Shown: positions 26,144-35,925 of the stretch, piece by piece
Position numbering within the stretch: position 1 is the stretch's first letter
Layout: each line of letters starts with the position of its first letter
Assembly (NCBI RefSeq): GCF_001613425.1
Contig: NZ_BDCI01000042.1
Span: 62,001 to 126,000, forward strand
Source of the DNA: Nocardia vulneris
GTDB taxonomy: Bacteria > Actinomycetota > Actinomycetes > Mycobacteriales > Mycobacteriaceae
Length of the DNA stretch: 64,000 bases
Direction of reading: 5' to 3'
The notes under the pieces: model-generated
Seen by the model: the letters and a program-made list of their open reading frames with translations, nothing else
The model's database searches: none
Told to the model about the DNA's origin: nothing
Made by a program: the position numbers and the translations under genes

Positions 26144-27067
26144 TTACAGGTCGGGAATCGGCTCGGTCGCGCCGATCCGCTCGAGCAGCTCGGCCAGTTC
26201 GTCGGCGATGCCCGGCGCGGCGGCGAGCACGAGGTCGCCCGCCGCGCTCGTCGCGGTGGCGGGCGGCAGCGTGAGCCGCGCGCCCGCTTCCGCCGCGATG
26301 AGCGCACCGGCGCCCCAGTCCCACGCGTTGAGGCCGTGCTCGAAGTAGGCGTCCACCCGGCCCGCCGCGACATGGCACAGGTCCAGGGCGGCCGCGCCGA
26401 GCCTGCGGATATCGCGCACCTGCGGCAGCACCTCGCCGATCAGTTGCGCCTGTCGCGTGCGCCGGTGCTTGCCGTAGGCAAAACCGGTGGCCACCAACGA
26501 CATCGCGACGGTCTCGACCGGCGTGCAGCTCAGATGCTCGACCGCGCCGTCGGCGTCGACGCGGATCGCGCCGAGACCGAGGCCGGCGCTGTAGGTGGCC
26601 CGCCGCGCCACGTCGACCACCGCGCCCGCGACCGGCCTGCCGCCCCGCAGCGCCGCCACCGACACCGCGTAGCCCGGAATGCCGTACAGGAAATTGACCG
26701 TGCCGTCGATCGGGTCGACCACCCAGTGCACGATGTCGGCGGCCGAGTCGGCGAGACTGCCGCCGCCCTCCTCGCCGAGGATCGGATCACCCGGTCTCTG
26801 CTCGGCGAGCAGGCCGCGGATCAGGTCTTCGGTCTCGGTGTCCACGATGGTCACCGGATCGGTCGGGTGGGCCTTGGCCTGCACCGCGCCGTCCGCGGGG
26901 CCACCGGCCTGCCCGAAGACCTCGGGGCGGCGGGCACGGACGTGGGCGGCGGCGGTTTCGGCGAGGTCGACCGCGACTCTGCGCAGTTCGGCCTCGTCGC
27001 CGCGGGCGACGATGATCTCGGAGGTGTAGTCGGACACTGGTGATGAGGTTTCCGGCACGCTCCCCAT
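26144..27067 (-). CDS. suhB: Inositol monophosphatase family protein SuhB
   Basis: The 307-residue Mg-dependent phosphatase carries the family metal-binding motifs EEGGGS and DPIDGTVNFLYG, plus AWDWGAGALIAAEAGARL near the C-terminus. Family members dephosphorylate inositol monophosphates, which in mycobacteria and nocardiae feeds phosphatidylinositol and mycothiol synthesis. It corresponds to Rv2701c (suhB). ATG 27067 (MGSVPETSSP) is chosen; upstream in-frame residues are Arg-rich and not conserved. It is divergent from ppgK. Confidence 0.92.
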   Translation of the reverse strand: MGSVPETSSPVSDYTSEIIVARGDEAELRRVAVDLAETAAAHVRARRPEVFGQAGGPADGAVQAKAHPTDPVTIVDTETEDLIRGLLAEQRPGDPILGEEGGGSLADSAADIVHWVVDPIDGTVNFLYGIPGYAVSVAALRGGRPVAGAVVDVARRATYSAGLGLGAIRVDADGAVEHLSCTPVETVAMSLVATGFAYGKHRRTRQAQLIGEVLPQVRDIRRLGAAALDLCHVAAGRVDAYFEHGLNAWDWGAGALIAAEAGARLTLPPATATSAAGDLVLAAAPGIADELAELLERIGATEPIPDL

Positions 27068-27237
27068 CGCATCACAGATCCTCGGGAACGCGCAGCATCG
27101 ATCGCGCATTACTCTTGTCGTGCACGACACAACGCCGTCGTCGGGCACCTCACCGCAATGCGTGCGCCGACGCGGTAGGAGCCTGTGCCTCGGCGTTGTG
27201 CTCCACACCCGCCAGACACAGGAACGAGGGGTTGGTC

Positions 27238-27996
27238 ATGTCCGCTCGGGGGCACGCATTCGGCATCGATATCGGCGGCAGCGGCGTCAAAGGTGGCGCG
27301 GTGGATCTGGCCACCGGCGAGCTGGTCCACGAACGGATCAAGATCGCGACACCGCAGCCGTCCACCCCGCAGGCCGTCGCCGACGCGGTGGCAAAGCTGG
27401 TCGCGCAAGCCGATTGGGACGGTCCGGTCGGCATCACGCTGCCGTCGGTGGTGCTCGACGGCGTCGCCCGTACCGCCGCCAACATCGACAAGGCGTGGGT
27501 GGGCACCGATGCGCGCGCCCTGTTCTCGACCGCGCTGGACGGGCGTCCAGTCACCGTGCTCAACGACGCGGACGCGGCCGGCCTCGCCGAGGACCGCTAC
27601 GGCGCGGCAAAGGATTTCGACGGGCTGGTGCTGCTGCTGACCTTCGGCACCGGCATCGGCTCGGCCCTGCTGTACCAGGGCACGCTGGTGGCCAACAGCG
27701 AACTCGGCCACCTCGAGGTCGGCGGCATGGAGACCGAGCATCGCGCCGCCGCGTCGATCAAGGATCGCGACGGTCTCACCTTCGAACAGTGGGCCGCCGA
27801 GGTCAGCACCATCCTGATCGGCCTGGAAAATCTCTTCTGGCCGAAAGTATTCGTCGCGGGCGGCGGCATCAGCCGCGATGCCGACCTGTGGATTCCGTTG
27901 CTCACCAATCGAACTCAGGTCATTCCCGCGCACCTGAAGAACACCGCGGGCATCGTCGGCGCGGCGATGGCCATCGATGCCGGTATCGCGCCATAA
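27238..27996 (+). CDS. ppgK: Polyphosphate--glucose phosphotransferase
   Basis: The 252-residue ROK-family kinase phosphorylates glucose with inorganic polyphosphate (and ATP). Motifs are phosphate-1 FGIDIGGSGVKGG, the catalytic Asp in VLNDADAAGLAE, and phosphate-2 LLLTFGTGIGSALL. The specific ELGHLEVGGMETEHRAA region follows. The length fits PpgK. ATG 27238 has a good upstream AGGAACGAGGGG. The position before sigA matches Rv2702-Rv2703. Confidence 0.95.
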   Translation: MSARGHAFGIDIGGSGVKGGAVDLATGELVHERIKIATPQPSTPQAVADAVAKLVAQADWDGPVGITLPSVVLDGVARTAANIDKAWVGTDARALFSTALDGRPVTVLNDADAAGLAEDRYGAAKDFDGLVLLLTFGTGIGSALLYQGTLVANSELGHLEVGGMETEHRAAASIKDRDGLTFEQWAAEVSTILIGLENLFWPKVFVAGGGISRDADLWIPLLTNRTQVIPAHLKNTAGIVGAAMAIDAGIAP

Positions 27997-28077
27997 CATG
28001 GGCGCGGCATGCGAGAATCCGTAAACGCTCCCGCACCGTAGGCGACATCGCGGGCGAAGGTACCCTGGTTAGATCGT

Positions 28078-28083
28078 TACAAT
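28078..28083 (+). promoter_or_regulatory. Candidate -10 element upstream of sigA
   Basis: TACAAT is a strong -10 match in otherwise GC-rich DNA, about 185 bp before the sigA start. No clear -35 is seen 17 bp upstream. If it is used, sigA mRNA has a leader of about 175 nt. Confidence 0.35.
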
Positions 28084-28266
28084 GGAACGTGCCCGGCCTG
28101 TTCACGAACGCAAGCGAGTGAATCACAGGCACAGCGCCCTCGGCCCACGACGCAGTCGTGAGCCGGTGCAACCCGACCGGCCCTCCGCCGGTGAAACCCG
28201 ACAGACCGCTCCGCCGGAAGACCACTCTGGCGTGACGCCGCACGAGACCGTCACGAAAGGGCGTAC

Positions 28267-29640
<1,374 letters not shown>

Positions 29641-29656
29641 CCGCACTCCGAGAACG

Positions 29657-29689
29657 CCCCGCATGCGCGCACCGCATGCGGGGTTTTTT
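29657..29689 (+). terminator. Rho-independent terminator of sigA
   Basis: A perfect 10-bp stem, CCCCGCATGC / GCATGCGGGG (29657-29666 and 29674-29683), with a 7-nt loop is followed by six T residues. It is one of the few classical terminators in this window. Confidence 0.93.
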
Positions 29690-29721
29690 CGTTCGAATGC
29701 GCAGTGGCGCAAGGGTTTCGG

Positions 29722-30639
29722 CTACGGGGCGGGGGCGCAGGTGCCTTCGGCGATGAGTTCGGCGGCGACCTTGGCCGCGGTGCGCGCGAACGCGGAGACC
29801 AGGGGGCGGGTGTCGCCCTCGCGAACGGCGAGGGCCAGCACCGCGGGGGCGACATCGCGCAGCGGGCGGGCGACGACGCCCGACCATGGGAAGAAGTGCG
29901 CGACCGAGGCCACCGACACCGCGACCGCCTGGCCGCTGCCGACCGCGGCGAGCAGATCCTCGAGGGTGGTGACGTACGCGCCGATGGTCGGCGGGCCGTC
30001 GCGGTAGTCGCCCAGCGTCATGAAATGCTGGGCCGCCAGGTGCCGGTTGTCGGTCCACCAGGCGAACGGCTGGACCGCCAGGTCCGGGGGTGCGACCGCC
30101 GGGCCCGCGGCCAGCGGATCGTCGGCCGAGAGCAGGGCGATGCGCTCCTCGGCGAGCAACGGCGTGATCTCGAGACCGTCGGGCGCGGGCAACCAGATGA
30201 GCCCCATGTCGGCGGTGCCTGCCAGCACGCCTGCGCTCGGGTCGTCGAATTCGACCTTGCCGACCGTCAACGCCACGTGCGGATATTCGGCGGCGAAGGC
30301 CCGCAGCATCCGGGGCGTGACGTCCAATCCGGTGACACCGCGGATCCCGATCCGCAATTCGGTGCGCTCCCCCGACTCGGTCTCGCGGGTGTCGGCGATC
30401 GCCGCGCCGACCGTGTCGAGGATGTCGGGCACCCTGGCCAGCAGCGTCCGGCCCGCGTCGGTGAGCGTCACCTGCCGGGTGCTGCGTTGGAAAAGCGTTG
30501 CGCCGATCCGGGTTTCGAGCTGTTTGATCTGGTTGCTCAGCGCCTGCTGGGTCAGGTGCAGGCGCGCGGCCGCCTTGGTGAAGTTCAGCTCGGTCGCCAG
30601 TACGTGGAAGGCGCGCAGGTGCCGGAGTTCCACATCCAC
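29722..30639 (-). CDS. LysR family transcriptional regulator
   Basis: The roughly 305-residue regulator has an N-terminal winged helix-turn-helix (ELRHLRAFHVLATELNFTKAAARLHLTQQALSNQIKQLE) and a LysR substrate-binding domain. The start is taken as GTG 30639 (MDVELRHLRAF, the family start); an upstream ATG at 30696 would add 19 residues. It is divergent from the cupin gene (TTG 30736), so it probably controls the cupin-SARP pair. The effector is unknown. Confidence 0.88.
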   Translation of the reverse strand: MDVELRHLRAFHVLATELNFTKAAARLHLTQQALSNQIKQLETRIGATLFQRSTRQVTLTDAGRTLLARVPDILDTVGAAIADTRETESGERTELRIGIRGVTGLDVTPRMLRAFAAEYPHVALTVGKVEFDDPSAGVLAGTADMGLIWLPAPDGLEITPLLAEERIALLSADDPLAAGPAVAPPDLAVQPFAWWTDNRHLAAQHFMTLGDYRDGPPTIGAYVTTLEDLLAAVGSGQAVAVSVASVAHFFPWSGVVARPLRDVAPAVLALAVREGDTRPLVSAFARTAAKVAAELIAEGTCAPAP

Positions 30640-30735
30640 AAGCCAGGATTGTAGATCCGACAGCCGATCGGTGTTTCCGTTCTCGGCTCGGCGCATCGAG
30701 CATGGTTCTCAGCGGATCACGAATCGAGGAGCGCC

Positions 30736-31233
30736 TTGCCGGAACAACGACGTCACGAGCTCGGACCGTACGAGCCGATCGCGGAGTGGGCGTTCGGGTG
30801 CCTGATCGTCTGGCATCAGCTCGGCGAGACCACCGGCGGGGTGCTCTCGGTCGCGGAGATGGTGGTGCCGCGAGGCAGCGAACCGCCGATCCATCTGCAT
30901 TCACGAGAAGACGAACTGTGTTTCGTCCTGGAGGGTGAGGTGACGATGCATCGCGGACTCGATCGGATAGCGGCAGGTCCCGGCACCTCGGTCTGGCTGC
31001 CACGCGGTATCCAGCACGGATTTCGGGTGCACACCGACACGGCACGCGTGCTGCACCAGTACACGCCCGCCGGAATCGAGAAGGCGCACCGGGCATTCGG
31101 CACCGCGGCCACCGGCCGAGTCCTGCCGCCCGCTGCCCCGCACCATCGCGAACAGGCCGAGATCGAGGCCGAGTTCGCCCGCTACGGAGTCACTCTCGTC
31201 GGCCCGGCCGCGGGACCGGGGTGGCAGGTATGA
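30736..31233 (+). CDS. Cupin domain-containing protein
   Basis: The 165-residue single cupin has both metal-binding motifs. The first includes PPIHLHSREDELCFVLEGEVTMHRG (G-x5-HxH-x3,4-E type) and the second GIQHGFRVHTDTAR. It is likely a small-molecule-binding or oxygenase-like protein with unknown substrate. The start is TTG 30736 behind GAGGAG. Its stop overlaps the SARP start (ATGA), so the two genes are translationally coupled and divergent from a LysR regulator. Confidence 0.87.
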   Translation: MPEQRRHELGPYEPIAEWAFGCLIVWHQLGETTGGVLSVAEMVVPRGSEPPIHLHSREDELCFVLEGEVTMHRGLDRIAAGPGTSVWLPRGIQHGFRVHTDTARVLHQYTPAGIEKAHRAFGTAATGRVLPPAAPHHREQAEIEAEFARYGVTLVGPAAGPGWQV

Positions 31234-32120
31234 CCGCGCCCGCCGCCTGTCCCCTGCCGGATGCCGCACCCGCGTCGGCGCAGCTGCGGATCCTCGGCCC
31301 GGTGCAGGTCAGCGCCGGCGACACGGTGATCGGAGTGGATCGGCCGCTGGAACGTGCGGCCCTGGTGCGGCTGGCGCTCGCCGGTGGTGTGCCGGTACCG
31401 GATCGACGGCTCGCCGCCGATCTGTGGGGCGAGGGCGAACTCTCGCGACCGATCGAACGGTTACGCGTCGTGGTGTCGCGGCTGCGTTCGGCGTTGGGCC
31501 CGCACGGTGCGGCCGTGCTGCGCACCCCCGCGGGCTACCGGACCACGATCGTCGCGGATGATCTGCTTGCCGCCGAATCGATCGCGGACCGCTTGCACGC
31601 CGCACGCCGGGCCGGACAGCACGCCGTCGCCCACGCGGCCGCCGACGAAGCCTTGCGTCTGTGGCGCGGGCCGGCGCTCGCCGACCTGCGCTGGACGCCG
31701 TACGCGGAGGTCGAGGCGGCCCGGTTGGACGAGTGGCGACTCGAATTGACCATCGCCGGACTGGATTCCGCGCTGCGGGTCGGTTCCGGCGCGGAACATC
31801 TGCGGAGCATGGCCGTACTCGCGGGCGAATACCCCCTGCACGAACCACTGACCAGGCTGCACGCGCTCGCCCTGTATCGCGCGGGCAGGCAGGTCGACGC
31901 CCTGGACCAGCTGCGCGGGCTACGGCACGCGCTCGCCGAACAATTCGGCGCCGCACTCGCACCCGACACCGTCGACCTGGAAGTACGCATCCTGCGCCAC
32001 GATCCGACACTGATCATCGGAAAGCCCACCAGACCAACGGCTGCCACGCTGCGCCTGGTGCGGCACCGGGACGTCACGCTGCTGGCGCACCGATTCCGGC
32101 GACCCGAGCTCAGCTCGTGA
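31230..32120 (+). CDS. SARP-type (AfsR/DnrI/RedD) transcriptional regulator with BTAD domain
   Basis: The 296-residue protein has an N-terminal OmpR-like winged helix (residues about 18-95: LRILGPVQV, ERAALVRLALAGG, RLRVVVSRLRSALG) and a bacterial transcriptional activation domain (about 105-245, AAADEALRLWRGPALADL and LYRAGRQVDALDQLRGLR). SARPs usually activate secondary-metabolite clusters; no such cluster is in the window, so the target may be distant. The ATG overlaps the cupin stop codon. Upstream GTG 31221 is less likely. Confidence 0.9.
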   Translation: MTAPAACPLPDAAPASAQLRILGPVQVSAGDTVIGVDRPLERAALVRLALAGGVPVPDRRLAADLWGEGELSRPIERLRVVVSRLRSALGPHGAAVLRTPAGYRTTIVADDLLAAESIADRLHAARRAGQHAVAHAAADEALRLWRGPALADLRWTPYAEVEAARLDEWRLELTIAGLDSALRVGSGAEHLRSMAVLAGEYPLHEPLTRLHALALYRAGRQVDALDQLRGLRHALAEQFGAALAPDTVDLEVRILRHDPTLIIGKPTRPTAATLRLVRHRDVTLLAHRFRRPELSS

Positions 32121-32151
32121 ACGATGCTTGTGCGTTCTCGCGCAGCATCAT

Positions 32152-32490
32152 TCACTGCACGCAGGTCTTCTGGTTGTAGTCCACGATGCGCCGCGCCACC
32201 GCACCGATATCGGCCTGCGTGGCCGACGGGTCCGGGGTGGCGGCCATGAGTTTTTCCTGCGAGTCCGCGAGTTTGTTCCAGTCGGCCTTGATGTCGTCCG
32301 GTGCCAGCCCGGCGAGCTTGCGCATCTTAGGCACGGTATCCGCATTCGCGGTATCGGGCACATAACTTCCACTGCCCAAGTCTTTCAGTGCGTCACAATA
32401 GGCTCGATCCGCGCCCTCATTGTCCGCACAACCCGCGAGAACTCCTGCACCCAAGGCGAATACGATCGCAAAAGATTTCATTCGGTGCAT
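32152..32490 (-). CDS. Predicted lipoprotein, unknown function
   Basis: The 112-residue protein has a short type II signal peptide, MKSFAIVFALGAGVLAGC, with lipobox LAGC, so it is predicted to be lipid-anchored outside the membrane. The mature part is small and helical (VPKMRKLAGLAPDDIKADWNKLAD) with two further Cys, one at the C-terminus (TCVQ). No family is recognised. ATG 32490 has a good GGAGG; MKS at 32481 is the inner alternative. It converges on the SARP gene. Confidence 0.75.
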   Translation of the reverse strand: MHRMKSFAIVFALGAGVLAGCADNEGADRAYCDALKDLGSGSYVPDTANADTVPKMRKLAGLAPDDIKADWNKLADSQEKLMAATPDPSATQADIGAVARRIVDYNQKTCVQ

Positions 32491-32570
32491 TTCCAGCCTC
32501 CAACGTTCCTGACCCGCCGTACCCGCTCGGTGGCGACGGCGAGCACCTCCGCACTGTAGTTCCACCTTCC

Positions 32571-32640
32571 CGCACTCTTTCTGCGGCTTCGCACCCGCTA
32601 GGGCACGCCACAGCGGGTGCGAAGCCGCAGAAGGGGTGCG
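32571..32640. repeat. Dispersed palindromic element, family A
   Basis: Two 29-bp arms, CGCACTCTTTCTGCGGCTTC... and ...GAAGCCGCAGAAGGGGTGCG, pair with two mismatches around a 12-nt loop (AGGGCACGCCAC). The element ends 6 bp from the stop codon of the minus-strand hydrolase gene and could also act as a terminator or mRNA stabiliser. Confidence 0.88.
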
Positions 32641-32646
32641 ACAGGG

Positions 32647-33573
32647 TCAGGACGGAACAGACAACAGGTGCGCGAGCAGGTGGGCGGAGGTTGCGACCGC
32701 AGCGTACTCGGGGATGTTGTGACCCGCGCCGGCAAGGACTTCGAGACGATACGGGCCGGTGACCCACTCTCTCGTGGCCTGGATGCCCGACATCGCGACC
32801 ATGCGATCGTCGGTGGCGGCAAGAAACAGCGTCGGTACCGTGACGGGCGTGCGGTACCCCTCGAAGTCGTTGGCGCGGTACCAGTTCAGCGCCGCGGTGA
32901 GCGCGCCCGGCTCGGCGAGGCGGCGAAAATACTCGGCGCTCTTCCATTCCGGGACGCCCGTCAGCTTCGGTGGACCACCGGCGAGGATCGCGTCCTCGGG
33001 GATCGGCGACGGCTGCCGGAATCTGTTCATGTAGGCCGACGCCTGTTGCTGTGCCGGGTCGTTCCGCAGCGCGTCCGCGAAAGCGGCCGGATGCGGCACG
33101 GAAACCGCTGTCAGCGAACGGATTCGAGCCGGTCGATCAGCCGCCGCGACCCACGCGACGACCGCACCCCAGTCGTGCCCGACCAGGTCGAACCGCCGCC
33201 ACCCCAACGCATCCGCGATCGCCCACACATCGGACACGAGCAGGTCGAGCCGATAGTCCTCGATCCGGGCGGGCCGCACCCCCGGCGAATACCCACGCTG
33301 ATCGGGCGCGACCGCCCGGCATCCCGCCGCGGCGAGTGCCCCCATCTGCTGATCCCATTCGATGCCCAGCTCCGGAAAACCGTGCAGCAACAACACTTCC
33401 CGGCCCTGCGCCGGTCCGGCGGACACCGCCTCGAACACGCCCACGTCGGTCGAAATCCTGACCGCGTCCAGCCCGGCAGGGGCCGCACCCGCGGACGCGG
33501 CCCCAGCCGAAGCCAGCATCACCCCGCCCAGCTGAGCGAATCGCCGCCTACTGAACCGCATCCCACGTGCCAT
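32647..33573 (-). CDS. Exported alpha/beta hydrolase (epoxide hydrolase-like)
   Basis: The 308-residue protein has a twin-arginine signal (MRFSRRRFAQLGGVMLASAGAASAGA), so it is probably Tat-exported. It carries the fold's oxyanion-hole motif LLLHGFPELGIEWDQQM, the nucleophile elbow VGHDWGAVVAW (Asp nucleophile as in epoxide hydrolases and dehalogenases) and the catalytic His in GAGHNIPEY. Which reaction it performs is uncertain. The start M at 33573 precedes the Tat motif. Confidence 0.88.
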   Translation of the reverse strand: MARGMRFSRRRFAQLGGVMLASAGAASAGAAPAGLDAVRISTDVGVFEAVSAGPAQGREVLLLHGFPELGIEWDQQMGALAAAGCRAVAPDQRGYSPGVRPARIEDYRLDLLVSDVWAIADALGWRRFDLVGHDWGAVVAWVAAADRPARIRSLTAVSVPHPAAFADALRNDPAQQQASAYMNRFRQPSPIPEDAILAGGPPKLTGVPEWKSAEYFRRLAEPGALTAALNWYRANDFEGYRTPVTVPTLFLAATDDRMVAMSGIQATREWVTGPYRLEVLAGAGHNIPEYAAVATSAHLLAHLLSVPS

Positions 33574-33920
33574 GCCGCCGACGGTAAACCCTGGCGGCAT
33601 CGTCACGCGTCATACCGCAGACCGATCCGCCCGTGCCTCCACGGGGTTACGTTGCTGAGCAGTCGAACTCGCGTCCGAGGCGCCGGGTTCGACCGGTCAG
33701 TGTCGGCTCAGCGGGACGCGACAGGACAAAGATCCACAAGCCCTGACTCCGGCGCACGAATTGTCGCGTCGAGCGCGGATTCGTCGGCAATTACTTGCGC
33801 AGCAGACAAACACGTGCAGCGCCGACCGAGGCAGCACTCCGGACGGCCCCGTCGAACCGCGTCAGTGGAAGTGGCTACTGAGCGGACCTCGTCACAGAGC
33901 CGAGCCCGATCGACCCCCGC
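33574..33920. other. Gap with no gene recognised
   Basis: This stretch of about 350 bp between the exported hydrolase promoter and the next minus-strand gene has mixed composition. Short open frames lack family features. No repeat or hairpin was recognised. Confidence 0.4.
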
Positions 33921-34352
33921 TCACCGCAACGTGTACTTGGTTCGCGACACATTGAACCCGTACTCGGCATTCACGCACTGGATTCCTGATTCGCGCGGCA
34001 ACCCGGTACAGGTGATCGCATCACTGGCGATGATTTTGTGGAACGGTAACCGCTCTCCGAGCATGATGATCTGGGTGCAGCTGTAGCGCGCCTCCGCGGG
34101 CCCCTGATTACGCAACGTGAACTTCGGATACGGCCCATAACCCCCGCAGTCCGGCTTCGGCCCCGGCAGCGTGATCGCCCACCCGTGCACCACACAGAAC
34201 ACCTCATGATCATCGAGAATGCAGCCCACCTGCCCCGGACTGGTATCCACCTCGGAGAACACATGCCTGGTCGCCTGCGCCGGCCCCGCCCCAATCATCA
34301 TCGCGCCCAGCGCAATCCCCAACGCAACCCTGAAAATTCGTAACTTGTACAT
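33921..34352 (-). CDS. Small secreted protein, unknown family
   Basis: The 143-residue protein has a Sec signal peptide (MYKLRIFRVALGIALGAMMIGAGPAQA, cleavage likely after AQA). The mature domain of about 115 residues has paired Cys (CILDDHEVFC, DCGG, SCTQ, ITCTG, QCVN), suggesting disulfides and a beta-rich fold. No catalytic motif is visible. It has a clear start and good codon usage, so it is a real gene although I cannot name the family. Confidence 0.72.
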   Translation of the reverse strand: MYKLRIFRVALGIALGAMMIGAGPAQATRHVFSEVDTSPGQVGCILDDHEVFCVVHGWAITLPGPKPDCGGYGPYPKFTLRNQGPAEARYSCTQIIMLGERLPFHKIIASDAITCTGLPRESGIQCVNAEYGFNVSRTKYTLR

Positions 34353-34472
34353 GCCCCCACCCTCACCGCCCCGAGTTTCACCGCCACTTCACCCGAATCT
34401 CGAGCACCGATCGCGAATCAGCCCGCGGCCCTGACGCTTCCCTCCGTGACGTCCCGTCCAAGCCCCGCAGCG

Positions 34473-34705
34473 CTAGTCGAGTGCACCGAATCTCTGCGCG
34501 ATCCAGAACTCTGTCGACGGAGCGGTCGACGCGTAGACCCGCAGCGCCGACAAGTAGGTCTCGAACAGGAACTCGGCTTCGATGTACGCCAGCAGCTCGA
34601 TCTGGAGATCCAACGCCCGCACGCGTATTCGAGCCGGGCATCGACGTTGTCCAGCATCTCCCCTACGAGGCGCTGCGCGTGATAGTGCTCGGGCGGATTA
34701 CGAGG
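34473..34705 (-). pseudogene. Frameshifted small gene
   Basis: On the minus strand, PPEHYHAQRLVGEMLDNVDARLEYA is in one frame. The reading then continues in another as RALDLQIELLAYIEAEFLFE and STEFWIAQRFGALD, ending at TAG 34473. Both halves look like native coding sequence and meet at about 34625, consistent with a one-base indel. The intact product would be about 75 residues. It follows the 58-residue ORF at 34706 immediately. The family is unknown. Confidence 0.4.
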
Positions 34706-34882
34706 TCAACTGCCGGCCAGTTGCCGCAACCGGGCCTGGCGAATCCATTCCGCGGAAACCGGTTCGCCTTCCATCGCCATGCTCCCGACGACCCGTTCGA
34801 TCACGGATTCGCGACGGCCACGCATCTTCTCCGCGAGCGGAAGTGCACGCCGCGCGGCGTCCTTCGCCAGCTCAGGCACCAC
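34706..34882 (-). CDS. Small ORF resembling a toxin-antitoxin antitoxin
   Basis: The 58-residue reading frame starts at GTG 34882 (MVPELAKDAARRALPLAEKM) and ends with RESVIERVVGSMAMEGEPVSA and EWIRQARLRQLAGS. The helical pattern with an acidic EGxPVSxE segment near the C-terminus resembles short antitoxins such as VbhA, but the similarity is by eye. The next downstream sequence is a frameshifted small gene that could be the partner. The locus appears degenerate. Confidence 0.35.
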   Translation of the reverse strand: MVPELAKDAARRALPLAEKMRGRRESVIERVVGSMAMEGEPVSAEWIRQARLRQLAGS

Positions 34883-35166
34883 AATATGGCTTCGTAGTCG
34901 CGGGCTCGAACGACATTTTCCGCTTCATGCTCGGCGTCGCTCGCCTCAGGATGGCCCGAGGCCGAGAATGTCGGCGGAGTCGAGGCCGGGCGGGAGGTAC
35001 CCCTGAGGTCTACGCCGGGGCGGCCCAGGCGGTGGGCGCCAGTACTTGGAGCGAATGTTGCCCGGGTGTGAAACGAGGTTACGGACGCCGCCTCGCCGCC
35101 GGTGACGCAGCGCACACGCCGGGCGGGTCACGTGCCTGCGTCATCGCGACACGGCACACTTGGCTG

Positions 35167-35925
35167 GTGGTTGCCTCCCCGGTCCAGTTCCGGTCGCCCT
35201 GGACTCAGACCATCGACCTCAGGACCGAGCTGCGCACCGCGTGGGACTGGCTGCGCCGTCCCGCGCTGGTGCGCCGTGTCCTCCCCGCGATCCGCACCCA
35301 TCTGGGCGCGGCGCCGGCCAGCACCGCCTACGCGTTCACCTTGTTCGTCACGTGGTGGACGCTGCGGGGCGTGGGTGACTCGGTGGAGCGCAGGCTGATC
35401 TTCTCCGCCTCGACCAATCTCTACAACATGCGGCACAACCCGGTGCAGGTGCTGGTCGCCTCGGCGTTCTGGACCGACGGCGGGTTCCCGTGGACCACCA
35501 TCGTCAGCTTCCTGGTGGTGATGGCCTATGCCGAACGCTGGCTCGGCACCGGCCGCTGGATCGTGCTGTTCGCCACCGGGCACATCGGCGCGACGCTGCT
35601 CACCGTCACCGGTATCTCGCACGCCATCGACCGCGGCGTGATCCCGTTGAAGGTGGCGGTCGCCGCGGATGTCGGTACCAGCTACGGCTTTTCGGCGGTC
35701 CTGGCCGCGATGGCGTTCCGGTTCCGCGGACCCGTCCGGTTGCTGTGGGCGGGCACGCTCACCGTGGTGCTGGTCGCGGCCCTGTGGATCGGGCCGACCT
35801 TCACCGACTACGGCCACCTGTGCGGGGCCGCCATCGGCTTCGTCGTCGGCGCGCTGGCGACGCTGCTCGGCCGCTGGGTGCAGCGGCGCACGGCGGCGAA
35901 AGAAACGGTGTCGGTCAGCCGGTGA
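35167..35925 (+). CDS. Rhomboid-like membrane protein
   Basis: The 252-residue protein has about six membrane segments. It resembles actinobacterial rhomboid-like proteins, with STNLYNMRHNPVQVLVASAFW, WLGTGRWIVLFATGHIGATLLT, the possible nucleophile Ser in GTSYGFSAV, and a possible His in YGHLCGAAIG. Protease activity is plausible but unproven, since the canonical GxSG is not exact. GTG 35167 is the likely start. The 3' end overlaps the converging antiporter gene by 11 bp. Confidence 0.8.
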   Translation: MVASPVQFRSPWTQTIDLRTELRTAWDWLRRPALVRRVLPAIRTHLGAAPASTAYAFTLFVTWWTLRGVGDSVERRLIFSASTNLYNMRHNPVQVLVASAFWTDGGFPWTTIVSFLVVMAYAERWLGTGRWIVLFATGHIGATLLTVTGISHAIDRGVIPLKVAVAADVGTSYGFSAVLAAMAFRFRGPVRLLWAGTLTVVLVAALWIGPTFTDYGHLCGAAIGFVVGALATLLGRWVQRRTAAKETVSVSR

